Shown here one piece after another: positions 1 through 6,854 of a stretch of 10,034 bases of DNA. Origin of the DNA: Streptomyces sp. NRRL F-4489 (GTDB taxonomy: Bacteria > Actinomycetota > Actinomycetes > Streptomycetales > Streptomycetaceae). The DNA is taken from contig NZ_LLZI01000065.1 in the NCBI RefSeq assembly GCF_001509485.1, forward strand, positions 1-10,034, read 5' to 3'. Under the pieces are notes generated by a model, which was given only the letters and a program-made list of their open reading frames with translations, did not search any database and had not been told where the DNA came from. The translations under genes and the position numbers were made by a program. Position 1 is the first letter of the stretch. Each line of letters begins with the position of its first letter.

Positions 1-7
1 CCACCCC

Positions 8-44
8 GGGGGGCGCCCCCCTGCCTACCGGGCGCCCGCCCCCC
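8..44. terminator. Possible GC-rich hairpin at the window edge
   Basis: GGGGGGCG at 8-15 is the exact reverse complement of CGCCCCCC at 37-44, giving an 8-bp stem around a 21-base loop. The same stretch also holds two self-complementary runs, a 14-base one at 8-21 and CGGGCGCCCG at 29-38, so several alternative folds compete. The position is compatible with the terminator of a gene ending just left of the window. No T-tract follows, and runs this rich in G and C form such symmetry easily by chance. Confidence 0.3.
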
Positions 45-269
45 GCCTGACGGGCATTCAGGTGCCCCGCCTCCCGGATGGCGGGCGGCCGAGCAGGGGA
101 CGTTCCGCGCCGCCCCGGGCGGTGCCCCGGGCCCGACCGGCCCGCGCACGGCGGGGACTTGAGCACGTCCGGCCGGCCGCCGCCGGGCCCCCGCCTGCCG
201 CCGTTCCCCGTGCCGCCCGCCCCGGTGTCAACCAGTCTCGACTAGGGCCGATCCATGCACCCGCCCCGC

Positions 270-294
270 CCGGTCCGGCCCGGCGCCGGACCGG
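270..294. promoter_or_regulatory. Perfect hairpin in the protease leader
   Basis: CCGGTCCGGC at 270-279 and GCCGGACCGG at 285-294 are exact reverse complements separated by the five bases CCGGC, giving a 10-bp perfect stem. The hairpin ends 17 bases before the ribosome binding site of the protease gene. It could be a 5' untranslated structure affecting translation or mRNA stability, a dyad bound by a repressor, or an attenuator-like barrier. The sequence alone does not choose between these. Confidence 0.5.
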
Positions 295-311
295 CGGGTT
301 CCCGACACCGC

Positions 312-317
312 GAGGAG
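312..317 (+). promoter_or_regulatory. Ribosome binding site of the protease gene
   Basis: GAGGAG lies seven bases before ATG 325. It fixes the start codon, and the resulting protein begins directly with an export signal. Confidence 0.85.
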
Positions 318-324
318 ACCCCCG

Positions 325-1551
325 ATGGAACGCCGCATTCGCACGGCCGCGCTCTGGACCGCGGCCGCGGCCGCCGTGCTGGCCGCCGTCGCCCCGAACG
401 GCCCGGCGCGGGCCCTGCCGCACGACGGCCCCGGCCCCCGGCCCACCCCGCGCGGCATGCTCGACGCGATGCGCCGCGACCTCGGCCTCTCCCCGGCCCA
501 GGCCCGTACCCGGCTCGCGCAGGAGGCCGAGGCGCAGCACGCCGCCCTCGCGGTGCGCCGGGCCCTGGCGGCGCCGCCCGCCGGGATGTGGTTCGACAAG
601 GCGTCCGGCCGGCTCGTCGTCGCGGTCACCGGCCGGGCCGACGCCCGCCGGGTCCGGGCCGCCGGCGCGGTGCCCAGGACCGTCCGCCACGACCGGGCGG
701 CGCTGCGCGCGGTGGTGCGGCGGATCACCGAACGGGCCGGCCGGGGCGTCCCGGGCGTCACCGGCTGGGGCATCGACGAGCGCGCCAACGGGGTGGTGGT
801 GCGGATCGACCGCGCCTCCCGCACCGGCCGCACCGCCGGCTTCGAGGGCGACCTCCACCGCATCGCGCTCCGCTCGCGGGTCCCGGTCACCGTCGAACGC
901 GGCGACCAGGCCCCCCGCCAGCAGAACGGCACGGTCATCGGCGGCGAACGCTGGATGCCGGGCGCCGACGGCATCTGCTCGATCGGCTTCTCGGTGACCG
1001 GCCCCGGCACTTTCCGCGGCTTCCTGTCCGCCGGCCACTGCACGCTGAAGGCCAACCAGCCGGCGTTCGGCAAGGACGGCAGCCGGATCGGCACCTCCAA
1101 CCAGGGCGGTACGCACAGCGTCAACGCGTACGAGGGCGACTTCGGCCTGGTCACCGTCGACCAGCCGGGCTGGCAGCTGAGCCCGTGGGTGGCCGGCCAG
1201 GGCGGCAGCCCGGTCGCCGTCACCGGCGCGCAGGAGGGCATCGTCGGGATGTCGATCTGCCACTCGGGCCAGACCAGCGGCTGGCACTGCGGCGAGATCA
1301 CCCGCACCGACCAGACCGTGGACTACGGCAACACCGTCATCTCCGGCCTCTCCTTCACCAACGCCTGCTCCGCGGCGGGCGATTCGGGCGGTTCGTACGT
1401 CACCCAGCCCGGCGCCCCGAAGGCGGTGGGGCTGCACTCCGGCGGCGGCGCGGCGACCTGCGAGACCGGCGGGGCCACCGTCACCATCTTCCAGCCGGTC
1501 GGCGAACCGCTGCGCAAATGGGGCCTGAAGCTGGTGACCGGCACGCCCTGA
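325..1551 (+). CDS. Secreted S1 family serine protease (alpha-lytic/streptogrisin type), preproprotein
   Basis: A 408-residue exported chymotrypsin-fold protease made as a prepro-form. Residues 1-30 are a signal peptide: charged MERRIR, an alanine/valine core, then a likely signal peptidase site after ARA at 28-30. Residues about 31-200 are a pro-region resembling the alpha-lytic protease prodomain, which in this family acts as a folding chaperone and is removed. The mature enzyme probably begins near TVIGGE (203-208), giving about 205 residues, normal for the family. The catalytic triad is visible as His238 (SAGHC), Asp272 (EGDFG) and Ser354 (GDSGG, 352-356). Six cysteines fall where the family's three disulfides are expected: 218/239, 312/322 and 348/378. 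CHSGQTSGWHCG and NACSAAGDSGG resemble alpha-lytic protease closely. No extra C-terminal binding domain follows. The likely job is extracellular protein degradation; substrate preference cannot be read safely. It appears monocistronic, with a strong hairpin after the stop. Confidence 0.93.
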   Translation: MERRIRTAALWTAAAAAVLAAVAPNGPARALPHDGPGPRPTPRGMLDAMRRDLGLSPAQARTRLAQEAEAQHAALAVRRALAAPPAGMWFDKASGRLVVAVTGRADARRVRAAGAVPRTVRHDRAALRAVVRRITERAGRGVPGVTGWGIDERANGVVVRIDRASRTGRTAGFEGDLHRIALRSRVPVTVERGDQAPRQQNGTVIGGERWMPGADGICSIGFSVTGPGTFRGFLSAGHCTLKANQPAFGKDGSRIGTSNQGGTHSVNAYEGDFGLVTVDQPGWQLSPWVAGQGGSPVAVTGAQEGIVGMSICHSGQTSGWHCGEITRTDQTVDYGNTVISGLSFTNACSAAGDSGGSYVTQPGAPKAVGLHSGGGAATCETGGATVTIFQPVGEPLRKWGLKLVTGTP

Positions 1552-1577
1552 GCGGCATCCCCACAGCCGCCCCCGGC

Positions 1578-1629
1578 CCGGTTCCGGATGGCCCCCGTTC
1601 CTGAGCACACCGGGGCCATCCGGGACCGG
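1578..1629 (+). terminator. Strong hairpin terminator after the protease gene
   Basis: The arm CCGGTTCCGGATGGCCCC at 1578-1595 pairs with GGGGCCATCCGGGACCGG at 1612-1629 over 18 bp, with one G-U wobble and a 16-base loop. It begins 26 bases after the protease stop and ends before the promoter region of the ABC operon. No U-tract follows, which is common for actinobacterial terminators. A smaller GCGGC/GCCGC hairpin (1552-1556 with 1566-1570) sits directly after the stop. The structure should insulate the protease from the transporter operon. Confidence 0.8.
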
Positions 1630-1660
1630 TTCATGACCACACCTTTACGACTGTTTTAAT
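1630..1660 (+). promoter_or_regulatory. Candidate promoter of the ABC importer operon
   Basis: The stretch about 1630-1660 is distinctly richer in A and T than its surroundings. TTCATG at 1630-1635 could serve as -35 and TTTAAT at 1655-1660 as -10, with a longish 19-base spacer. A transcript would then start near 1667, placing the dyad at 1672-1688 just downstream of the start, a position where a bound repressor would block transcription. The hexamer match is moderate. Confidence 0.45.
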
Positions 1661-1671
1661 GGCAACCGCTC

Positions 1672-1688
1672 CTGCGAGCTGTTCGCAA
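1672..1688. promoter_or_regulatory. Nur-box-like operator dyad
   Basis: The bases read TGCGA (1673-1677), five bases GCTGT, then TCGCA (1683-1687), a perfect 5-bp inverted repeat. Nur, the Fur-family nickel repressor of Streptomyces, recognises a dyad of the form tTGCaa-N5-ttGCAA, whose invariant core is TGC-N9-GCA. This site keeps that core and spacing exactly and also has A at 1688. The central dinucleotides are GA/TC instead of AA/TT, and 1672 is C instead of T. It lies 31 bases upstream of the substrate-binding protein start. Binding by Nur is inferred. Confidence 0.5.
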
Positions 1689-1704
1689 CAACGGTCGATC
1701 TCCA

Positions 1705-1710
1705 AGAAGG
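1705..1710 (+). promoter_or_regulatory. Ribosome binding site deciding the start of the substrate-binding protein
   Basis: AGAAGG at 1705-1710, followed by another G, lies eight bases before ATG 1719. An in-frame ATG at 1659 exists, but it falls inside the putative -10 element. It would also add 20 residues ahead of an otherwise normal lipoprotein signal, so 1719 is preferred. Confidence 0.75.
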
Positions 1711-1718
1711 GTGTGGGC

Positions 1719-3314
1719 ATGACGTCCCGGTCCATACGGCGAGGCGCCACCACGGCGCTGGCGGTCACGATGGCGCTCACCGCGGCGGCCTGCGCCGCCC
1801 CGGACACCGGCCGGGGCAGCGGCAAGCCCGCCGACACCGCCGTCGTCGGCATCGCCTACGAGCCCGAAACCCTCAGCCCTCTCCTCGGCTACGGCAAGGA
1901 CGGCAACTCCAAGATCTTCGACGGGCTGCTCACCCACGACGCGCGGATGCGCCTGAAGCCCGCGCTCGCCGCCGAGCTGCCGAAGGTCACCGACGACGGC
2001 ACCACGTACACCTACACCCTCCGCCAGGGCGTCACCTTCAGCGACGGCAAGCCCTTCACCGCCGACGACGTCGTCTTCACCTACGACACCATCCTCGACG
2101 CCAAGACCAACAACGCCTCCAAGGCCGAACTCGACGCCCTGGAGAAGGTCGAGAAGAAGGACGACCGGACCGTCGTCTTCCACCTGAAGTACCCCTACGC
2201 CCCGTTCGCCGAGCGCACCGTCCTGCCCATCGCGCCCCGGCACATCGCCGGCAAGCAGGACGTCAACACCGGCTCCTTCACCACCCACCCGGTCGGCACC
2301 GGCCCGTACGTCCTGACCCAGTGGTCCAAGGGCGAGAAGCTCACCTTCACCGCCAACCCCCACTACTGGGGCGGCGCGCCCAAGGTGAAGCACTTCACCA
2401 TGGCGATCATCAAGGACGACGACGTCCGCGCCACCCGCCTGCGCTCCGGCGACCTCGACGGCGCCATCCTGCCGCCCGAACTCGCCGCCACCTTCAAGGG
2501 CGACAAGCACCGCACCACCCTCGCCGCCAAGACCTTCGACTACCGCAACGTCACCCTCCCCACCGCCAACCCCGTCACCGCCGACCGCGCCGTACGCCAG
2601 GCCCTCGACCTCGCCGTCGACCGCCAGGCCATGGTCAAGGGCATCCTCAGCGGCGCCGGCAAGCCCGCCTACGGGCCGGTGCCCACCGACAGCCCGTGGT
2701 TCGCCAAGGGCACCGAGCGCCCCCACGACCTGAACAAGGCCGAACGCCTCCTCGACGACGCCGGCTGGACCAAGGGCCCCGACGGCGTCCGCGCCAAGGA
2801 CGGGCAGCGCGCCGCCTTCACCCTCTGGTACCTCTCCGGCGACAAGCTCCGCCAGGAGCACGCCCTCGCCTTCGCCTCGGACGCCAAGAAGGCCGGCATC
2901 GAGGTGAAGGTCGAATCCGGCACCTGGGAGGCCATCGAACCCCGCATGAAGCAGGACGCGGTCCTCGCCGGCGGCGGCAGCCCCGCCGACCCCGACTTCG
3001 ACCAGTACCTCCTGCTGCACTCCTCGCTCGCCGGCGACGGCTTCAACAACATGTCCCGCTACGCCAACAAGACCATCGACGAGCAGCTCGTCACCGCCCG
3101 CCGCACCGACGACCGCCAGGCCCGCAAGGCCGCCTACGACACCGTCCAGCGCGAACTGGCCAAGGACCCCGCCTACATCTTCCTCACCCACATCGACCAC
3201 CTCTACGTCACCGACGACCGCTGGCGGGACCTCACCACCCAGGTCGAACCGCACGACCACGGCCTGGCCTCCGGCCCCTGGTGGAACGTCGAGGACTGGC
3301 AGCCCAAGAAGTGA
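1719..3314 (+). CDS. ABC transporter substrate-binding lipoprotein, family 5 (peptide/nickel type)
   Basis: A 531-residue extracellular solute receptor of the DppA/OppA/NikA family (SBP_bac_5). Residues 1-24 are a signal with two arginines (7-8) and a hydrophobic core ending TAAA before Cys25, the likely lipidated residue. The lipobox is slightly atypical, with alanine at -3. Family hallmarks include YEPETLSP (47-54) near the mature start and the block from DDGTTY to FTADDV (92-118). The length is close to that of NikA-like proteins. The C-terminus is histidine-bearing (His491, 494, 512, 514). It should capture the substrate outside the membrane and deliver it to the two permeases encoded next. 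Gene order equals nikABCDE and a Nur-like dyad precedes the gene, so nickel or a nickel chelate is a reasonable guess. Residue-level metal binding cannot be assigned from sequence, and a di- or oligopeptide is the alternative. The stop overlaps the proposed GTG start of the next gene. Confidence 0.9.
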   Translation: MTSRSIRRGATTALAVTMALTAAACAAPDTGRGSGKPADTAVVGIAYEPETLSPLLGYGKDGNSKIFDGLLTHDARMRLKPALAAELPKVTDDGTTYTYTLRQGVTFSDGKPFTADDVVFTYDTILDAKTNNASKAELDALEKVEKKDDRTVVFHLKYPYAPFAERTVLPIAPRHIAGKQDVNTGSFTTHPVGTGPYVLTQWSKGEKLTFTANPHYWGGAPKVKHFTMAIIKDDDVRATRLRSGDLDGAILPPELAATFKGDKHRTTLAAKTFDYRNVTLPTANPVTADRAVRQALDLAVDRQAMVKGILSGAGKPAYGPVPTDSPWFAKGTERPHDLNKAERLLDDAGWTKGPDGVRAKDGQRAAFTLWYLSGDKLRQEHALAFASDAKKAGIEVKVESGTWEAIEPRMKQDAVLAGGGSPADPDFDQYLLLHSSLAGDGFNNMSRYANKTIDEQLVTARRTDDRQARKAAYDTVQRELAKDPAYIFLTHIDHLYVTDDRWRDLTTQVEPHDHGLASGPWWNVEDWQPKK

Positions 3315-4309
3315 CCGCCCGCCCCGCCCTCCCCTGGGGGCCGATGGCGCGGATGACGGCACGGCGGGCCCTGACCGCCGTGCCCGTCCTCCTCGCCGTC
3401 ACCCTCGGGGTCTTCGCGATCGCCGCCGCCTCCCCGTTCGACCCGGTCCGCGCCTACGCCGGCACCGCCGGCCTCACCGCGTCCCAGGAGAACCTCGACC
3501 AGATCCGCCACAACCTCGGCGTCGACCAGCCCCTCCTGGCCCGCTGGTGGCACTGGCTCACCCACGCCCTGACCGGCGACCTCGGCGACTCCGCGACCCT
3601 GCGCGCCCCCGTCTCCCAGGTCATCGGCGAACGCCTCGGCTGGTCCGTCCTGCTGTGCGCCCTGGCCTTCGTCCTCGCCGTCGCCGCCGGCACCGCCCTC
3701 GGCGTACTGGCCGCCCGGCGCCGCGGCGGCCTCCTGGACCGCGCCGTCACCGCCACCGCCTACGTCCTCGAAGCCGCCCCGCCCTACTGGCTCGGCCTCC
3801 TCGCGGTCTGGCTCGGCGCCCTCCAGCTCGGCGTGCTCCCCGCCGGCGGCCTCACCGACACCGGCAGCACCACCGCCACCGCCGGCCAGATCGCCCGCCA
3901 CCTCGCCCTGCCCGTCCTCGTCCTGGCCGCCTCCCAGCTCCCGTGGTTCGTCCTGTACGTCCGGCAGGGCGTCGCCGACGCCCTCGACGAGGACCCCGTA
4001 CGCGGCGCCCGCGCCCGCGGCCTGCGCGAACGCACCGTCCTGCGCCACCACGCGCTCCGCTCCGGCCTGCTGCCCGTCCTCACCCTCATCGGCTCCCGCG
4101 TGCCCGAACTCATCACCGGCGCCCTCCTGGTGGAGACCGTCTTCAGCTGGCCCGGCATCGCCGCCGCCACCGTCCAGGCCGCCACCGCCGTCGACTTCCC
4201 GCTGCTGGCCGCGCTCACCGTCCTGGCCACCGCCGCCGTCCTGGCCGGCAACCTCCTCTCCGACCTGCTGTACGGACTCGCCGACCCGAGGGTGGGATTC
4301 GATGGCTAG
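3311..4309 (+). CDS. ABC transporter permease, DppB/NikB type
   Basis: An inner-membrane channel subunit of 332 residues from GTG 3311. It has a first membrane segment at about 20-41 (ALTAVPVLLAVTLGVFAIAAA), an extracellular loop with GDLGDS, and further hydrophobic helices. The EAA loop that docks on the ATPase lies at about 231-256 (RGARARGLRERTVLRHHALR), followed by PELITGALLVETVFSWPG, all typical of the DppB family. The start is uncertain. GTG 3311 overlaps the preceding TGA by four bases, the same arrangement seen at 5171, but lacks a clear ribosome binding site. ATG 3344 (321 residues, G-run three bases upstream) and ATG 3353 are alternatives that fit the usual NikB length better. The reading frame is open far upstream inside the preceding gene, but that part is a shadow. 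It should pair with the next permease as a heterodimer. Confidence 0.9.
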   Translation: MTARPALPWGPMARMTARRALTAVPVLLAVTLGVFAIAAASPFDPVRAYAGTAGLTASQENLDQIRHNLGVDQPLLARWWHWLTHALTGDLGDSATLRAPVSQVIGERLGWSVLLCALAFVLAVAAGTALGVLAARRRGGLLDRAVTATAYVLEAAPPYWLGLLAVWLGALQLGVLPAGGLTDTGSTTATAGQIARHLALPVLVLAASQLPWFVLYVRQGVADALDEDPVRGARARGLRERTVLRHHALRSGLLPVLTLIGSRVPELITGALLVETVFSWPGIAAATVQAATAVDFPLLAALTVLATAAVLAGNLLSDLLYGLADPRVGFDG

Positions 4310-5174
4310 CACCACCGCCCCCGCCGCCCGCGCCCGCCGCGCCGCCGGCGCCCGCCACACCCTCCGCCTGCGGGCCTCCGCCGCCCTGCTGGCCGCCCTC
4401 GTCCTCGCCGTCCTCCTCGTCCCGCTGCTGTTCCCCCTGGACCAGCAGGCCGTCGACCTGGCCGGCAAACTCCGCCCGCCGTCCGCCGCCCACCCCTTCG
4501 GCACCGACGAGGTCGGCCGCGACCTGCTGCTGCGCTGCGTCTACGGCCTGCGGGTCTCGCTCCTCGTCGGCGTGGTCGCCGCACTGACCGCCACCGTCCT
4601 CGGCACCGCCGTCGGCGCCCTGGCCGGCGCGCTCGGCGGCGCCGCCGACCGGGCCGTGATGCGCCTGGTCGACCTCTTCTCCTCCGTACCGCACCTGCTG
4701 CTCGGCATCTTCATCGTCGCGATGTTCCGGCCCGGCGTCTGGCCGGTGATCCTCTCGGTGGCGCTCACGCACTGGCTGTCCACCGCCCGCATCGTCCGCG
4801 CCGAAGTCCTCTCGCTGCGCGCCCGCCCCTACCTCGACGCCGCGCTGACCGGCGGCGCCTCCCGGTGGCGGATCACCGTCCGCCACCTGCTGCCCGCCGT
4901 CCTCCCGCAGGCCGGACTCGCCGCCGTCCTGATGGTGCCGCACGCCATCTGGCACGAATCCGCGCTGTCCTTCCTCGGCCTCGGCCTGCCCGCCCACGAG
5001 GCGAGCCTGGGCATCATGGCCAACGCCGCCCGCAGCTCCCTGCTGGCCGGCGACTGGTGGCCCACCCTCTTCCCCGGCCTGTTCCTCATCGTCCCCACCC
5101 TCGCCGTCGCGGGCCTGGCCGGCGCCTGGCGGGAACGGCTCAACCCCCGCCGCCGATCGGAGCTGACGCTGTGA
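4302..5174 (+). CDS. ABC transporter permease, DppC/NikC type
   Basis: The second channel subunit, 290 residues. It starts at ATG 4302, eight bases inside the end of the preceding permease, with GAGGG at 4288-4292 as ribosome binding site. The N-terminal region is the OppC type: a first membrane segment at about 25-47, then FGTDEVGRD (66-74), the family's conserved block before the transmembrane domain. The EAA loop is at about 172-195, with DAALTGGA (179-186). Later, WHESALSFLGLGLP and the C-terminal PTLAVAGLAGAWRERLNPRR are characteristic of this family. It should form the membrane pore together with the preceding permease and receive energy from the two ATPases downstream. The substrate is not readable from this subunit. 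Confidence 0.92.
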   Translation: MASTTAPAARARRAAGARHTLRLRASAALLAALVLAVLLVPLLFPLDQQAVDLAGKLRPPSAAHPFGTDEVGRDLLLRCVYGLRVSLLVGVVAALTATVLGTAVGALAGALGGAADRAVMRLVDLFSSVPHLLLGIFIVAMFRPGVWPVILSVALTHWLSTARIVRAEVLSLRARPYLDAALTGGASRWRITVRHLLPAVLPQAGLAAVLMVPHAIWHESALSFLGLGLPAHEASLGIMANAARSSLLAGDWWPTLFPGLFLIVPTLAVAGLAGAWRERLNPRRRSELTL

Positions 5175-6172
5175 CCGCCGCCCGCCCCGCCGCCGCGCCG
5201 CTGCTCTCCGTCCGCGGTCTGACCGTCCGCTTCCGGATGCCCGGCGGCCGGACCGTCGCCGCCGTCACCGACGCCGCCTTCGACCTCGCCCCCGGCGAAT
5301 GCCTCGTCCTGGTCGGCGAGAGCGGCTGCGGCAAATCCGTCCTCGCCTCCGCCCTCCTCGGCCTGCTCCCCGGCAACGCCGACGCCACCGGCACCGCCCA
5401 GCTCAGCGACGACCGCGGCCGCACCGACCTGCTCGCCGCCCCCGAGGCAGAACTCGCCCGCTCGGTCCGCGGCCGCCGGATCGGCCTCGTCCCGCAGAGC
5501 CCGGCCGCCCACCTCACCCCCGTCCGCACCGTCCGCGCCCAGCTGGAGGAGACCGTACGGGAGCTGACCGGCACCCCGCGCGGCCCCGGACTGCGGGCCG
5601 CCGCCGAACGCACCGCCGCCCGCGCCGCGTTCCCCGCCGACCACCTCGACCGCTACCCCCACCAGCTCTCCGGCGGCCTCGCCCAGCGCGCCGCCACCGC
5701 CCTCGCGCTGGCCGGCGACGCGCCCCTGCTGCTCGCCGACGAACCCACCACCGGACTCGACCGCGACCTGGTGGACCGCACCACCGACGAACTCCGCCGC
5801 CACACCGACGCCGGCCACGCCCTGCTGATGATCACCCACGACCTGGTGGCCGCCGAACGCGTCGCCGACCGGGTCGCCGTGATGTACGCCGGCCGGATCG
5901 TCGAACTCACCGGCGCCGCCGCCTTCTTCGGCACCCCCGGCCCCCGCCACCCCTACGCCCGCGCCCTCCTCGACGCCCTCCCCGACCGCGCCTTCACCCC
6001 CATCCCCGGGATGCCCCCGGAACTCGGCGACCTGCCCGCCGGCTGCGCCTTCGCCGCCCGCTGCGACCGCGCCACCCCCGCCTGCGCCACGCCGCCCGCC
6101 CCGCGCGACGGCGTCGCCTGCCACCACCCGGTGCCGCCCGACAGGGAGACCGAGCATGCTCGAACTGCGTGA
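5171..6172 (+). CDS. ABC transporter ATP-binding protein, DppD/NikD type with cysteine-bearing C-terminal domain
   Basis: A 333-residue cytoplasmic ATPase that powers the importer. The start is GTG 5171, overlapping the preceding stop by four bases, with GGAG at 5159-5162 eight bases upstream. All nucleotide-binding motifs are intact: Walker A GESGCGKS (49-56), signature LSGGLAQ (166-172), Walker B with Asp190-Glu191 (LLLADEPTTGLD), and the H-loop His223 (MITHD). After the ATPase core comes the oligopeptide/dipeptide transporter C-terminal domain (about 250-320), with four cysteines at 292, 298, 305 and 317. In studied dipeptide and oligopeptide importers such cysteines can hold an iron-sulfur cluster. 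Whether that happens here is inference. This domain is more usual in peptide than in short E. coli NikD-like proteins, so it slightly favours a peptide-family ancestry. Confidence 0.93.
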   Translation: MTAARPAAAPLLSVRGLTVRFRMPGGRTVAAVTDAAFDLAPGECLVLVGESGCGKSVLASALLGLLPGNADATGTAQLSDDRGRTDLLAAPEAELARSVRGRRIGLVPQSPAAHLTPVRTVRAQLEETVRELTGTPRGPGLRAAAERTAARAAFPADHLDRYPHQLSGGLAQRAATALALAGDAPLLLADEPTTGLDRDLVDRTTDELRRHTDAGHALLMITHDLVAAERVADRVAVMYAGRIVELTGAAAFFGTPGPRHPYARALLDALPDRAFTPIPGMPPELGDLPAGCAFAARCDRATPACATPPAPRDGVACHHPVPPDRETEHARTA

Positions 6173-6836
6173 CATCACCGCCGGATACGACCGCCGCGCC
6201 CCCGTCCTCCGGGGCGTCTCCCTCACCCTCGCCCCCGGTGAGGCGGTCGGCCTGCTCGGCCCCAGCGGCTGCGGCAAATCCACCCTCGCCCGGGTCGCCG
6301 CCCTGCTGCACCGCCCGGACGCCGGCACCGTCGTCCTCGACGGCACCCCCGCCCGCGGCTGGCGCCACCGCGCGCCCCGCGACCAGCGCACCGCCTTCGG
6401 CGTCCTCTTCCAGCAGCCCCGGCTCTCCGCCGACCCCCGCCTGCGGCTCGCCGACCTGATCGCCGAACCCCTCCGCGCCACCGGCCGCAAAGCCGAAGTG
6501 CCCGCCCGCACAAGGGAGTTGGCGCCCCTCGTCGGCCTCGGCGACGACCTGCTCAGCCGCCGCCCGCACGAGGTCAGCGACGGCCAGCTGCAACGCGCCT
6601 GCCTGGCCCGCGCCCTGGTCCTGCGCCCCCGCTGGCTGATCTGCGACGAGATGACCGCGATGCTGGACGCCTCCACCACCGCCGCCCTGGTGGCCGTCGT
6701 CGAGACCTACCGCCGGGAGAGCGGCGCCGGCGTCCTCGCCGTCGGCCACGACCGCACCCTGCTGGAACGCTGGTGCGACCGCACCGTCACCTGGACCGAA
6801 CTCGCCCCGGCCACCGTGAATCCCGTCGCGCCCTGA
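6156..6836 (+). CDS. ABC transporter ATP-binding protein, DppF/NikE type, with unusual signature motif
   Basis: The second ATPase, 226 residues. It starts at ATG 6156, inside the last 17 bases of the preceding gene, with AGGGAG at 6143-6148 seven bases upstream. Walker A is GPSGCGKS (35-42), Walker B contains Asp164-Glu165 (LICDEMTAMLD), and the H-loop is His198 (VGHD). The ABC signature reads VSDGQLQR (140-147) where the consensus is LSGGQ: the first glycine is Asp142, while Ser141 and Gly143 are kept. The protein ends soon after the H-loop and lacks the C-terminal domain found in the preceding ATPase. It should pair with that ATPase. If the changed signature weakens one composite ATP site, the transporter would have one strong and one weaker site. 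No terminator with a U-tract is evident directly after the stop. Confidence 0.92.
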   Translation: MLELRDITAGYDRRAPVLRGVSLTLAPGEAVGLLGPSGCGKSTLARVAALLHRPDAGTVVLDGTPARGWRHRAPRDQRTAFGVLFQQPRLSADPRLRLADLIAEPLRATGRKAEVPARTRELAPLVGLGDDLLSRRPHEVSDGQLQRACLARALVLRPRWLICDEMTAMLDASTTAALVAVVETYRRESGAGVLAVGHDRTLLERWCDRTVTWTELAPATVNPVAP

Positions 6837-6854
6837 TCACCGATGCCTACGATG

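Larger units (their letters stand above)
1..324. other. Intergenic region upstream of the protease gene
   Basis: I can support no gene in these 324 bases. Open frames running through here on both strands are GC-rich shadows: low-complexity Arg/Pro/Ala/Gly translations that continue antisense or out of frame through the protease gene. A short plus-strand frame ends at TGA 48-50 and could be the tail of an upstream gene, but 15 codons cannot be identified. The first 45 bases are dominated by G and C runs that can fold (separate entry). A perfect 25-base hairpin lies at 270-294. I could not identify a convincing promoter with both -35 and -10 elements. Confidence 0.6.

Noticed and set aside
226..232. 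TTGACA-like hexamer on the minus strand in the protease leader
   Set aside because: No matching -10 hexamer at a suitable distance and no minus-strand gene to the left that I can support.
62..997. Plus-strand open frame of 311 codons across the protease leader and pro-region
   Set aside because: Arg/Pro/Ala-rich low-complexity translation, out of frame with the well-supported protease.
58..1608. Minus-strand open frame of 516 codons antisense to the protease
   Set aside because: Low-complexity product and no domain; the sense strand has signal peptide, catalytic triad and disulfide pattern.
2321..3310. Extension of the first permease frame far into the preceding gene
   Set aside because: The translation is Arg/Pro/His-rich with no family similarity; homology begins only with the membrane segment after about 3344.
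1656..3362. Long minus-strand open frame (568 codons) opposite the substrate-binding protein
   Set aside because: Its translation is a low-complexity Gly/Val/Ala/Glu string without domains, as expected for the antisense of a high-GC gene; the plus strand has a full family match with a ribosome binding site.
3203..4504. Minus-strand frame of 433 codons antisense to the permeases
   Set aside because: Gly/Glu/Asp-rich shadow of membrane-protein coding sequence, with no recognisable motif.
4829..6679. Minus-strand frame of 616 codons antisense to the ATPase genes
   Set aside because: No domain and repetitive glycine-rich composition; the sense strand carries all ABC motifs.
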